In this document: in pieces, positions 5,582-5,796 of the stretch | Layout of the letters: each line of letters begins with the position of its first letter | Numbering within the stretch: the stretch's first letter is position 1 | Assembly: GCA_002338335.1 (NCBI GenBank) | Contig: DDIC01000035.1 | Coordinates: 1 to 5,796 of the forward strand | From: Bacteroidetes bacterium UBA1860 | GTDB taxonomy: Bacteria; Bacteroidota; Rhodothermia; Balneolales; Balneolaceae | Length of the DNA: 5,796 nt | Reading direction: 5' to 3' | Notes under the pieces: generated by a model | Seen by the model: only the letters and a program-made list of their open reading frames with translations | Told to the model about the DNA's origin: nothing | Databases searched by the model: none | Position numbers and translations under genes: made by a program

Positions 5582-5796
5582 TCAAGAATAAGTGATCAAA
5601 CATTTCACATCATGGAACTTGACAAGACCGATATCAAGTAGGCAGAGTTTATCAAGCACCTGGAAACCAGCCTTGCTGCAAAGTTCTGCAGAAGCTTGAA
5701 GGGTGCCCCCCGTGGCATAAACATCGTCAACCAGAACAACGGCAGGCTTGGATGGGTTTGTGGGCGTGTCTTTAGATGCGCTAATGGGCGCTTCGG
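5582..5796 (-). CDS. apt: Phosphoribosyltransferase C-terminal fragment, probably adenine phosphoribosyltransferase
   Basis: A reading frame of 70 residues, open to the right edge and ending in TGA, so only the C-terminus is present. VVLVDDVYATGGTLQAS is the PRPP-binding fingerprint of type I phosphoribosyltransferases (hydrophobic strand, DD, xTGGT). The following helix and strand (AELCSKAGFQVLDKLCLLDI) and the end, VKCLITYS, fit APRT proteins, which close with a similar SLIxY strand. That enzyme makes AMP from adenine and PRPP in purine salvage, in the cytoplasm. The 15 or so residues before the fingerprint (APISASKDTPTNPSK) are low-complexity and unlike a typical APRT. ComF-type or another PRTase is the alternative, since the N-terminal region that would decide lies outside the window. 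155 bases separate it from the next minus-strand gene, and I see no clear terminator there. Confidence 0.65.
   Translation of the reverse strand, partial: EAPISASKDTPTNPSKPAVVLVDDVYATGGTLQASAELCSKAGFQVLDKLCLLDIGLVKFHDVKCLITYS

Overview
The window looks like a chromosomal segment of a member of the Bacteroidota or a close relative (Balneolota/Rhodothermota-like). The evidence is a SusA/cyclomaltodextrinase-type GH13 enzyme, a DUF1835-type protein, Bacteroidota-style lipoprotein signals (LLFSAC, MTSC), mostly AT-rich leaders without a Shine-Dalgarno sequence, and one TAnnTTTG-type -7 element. Genus and habitat cannot be read from this sequence.

Layout. (1) 1-1149 (+) is the C-terminal two thirds of a GH13 alpha-glucan hydrolase, cut by the left edge. 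(2) 1151-1924 (-) is a DUF1835-family protein, tail-to-tail with the GH13 gene with one base between their stop codons. (3) 2020-3761 (+) is a tight three-gene run: a PDZ lipoprotein, a secreted cupin and an NTF2-like lipoprotein. It ends at a strong hairpin terminator at 3785-3822. (4) 5426-3834 (-) is a convergent two-gene run of exported proteins, each built from two ferredoxin-like (dimeric alpha/beta-barrel, ABM/NIPSNAP-like) repeats. The second gene is interrupted by an in-frame TGA at 4155-4157. (5) 5582-5796 (-) is the C-terminus of a phosphoribosyltransferase, most likely adenine phosphoribosyltransferase, cut by the right edge.

How it may work together. All five products of the two facing runs carry export signals, and none resembles a familiar pathway enzyme. 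Upstream of each run is nearly the same 16-base palindrome: TGTAACTAATGTTACA at 1945-1960, and TGTAACTAAAGTCACA read on the minus strand at 5500-5515. The geometry is TGTRA-N6-TYACA, as in CRP/FNR-family sites. The second copy lies about 33 bases upstream of a TAATTTTG box, a position typical of class II activation. The best candidate for something undescribed is therefore a small co-regulated set of cell-envelope proteins (PDZ, cupin, NTF2-like, paired ferredoxin-like domains). Its function is unknown. Co-regulation is inferred from the sites and has not been shown.

There is no rRNA, tRNA, CRISPR array, insertion sequence or phage feature that I can support. No stretch over 300 bases lacks a gene.
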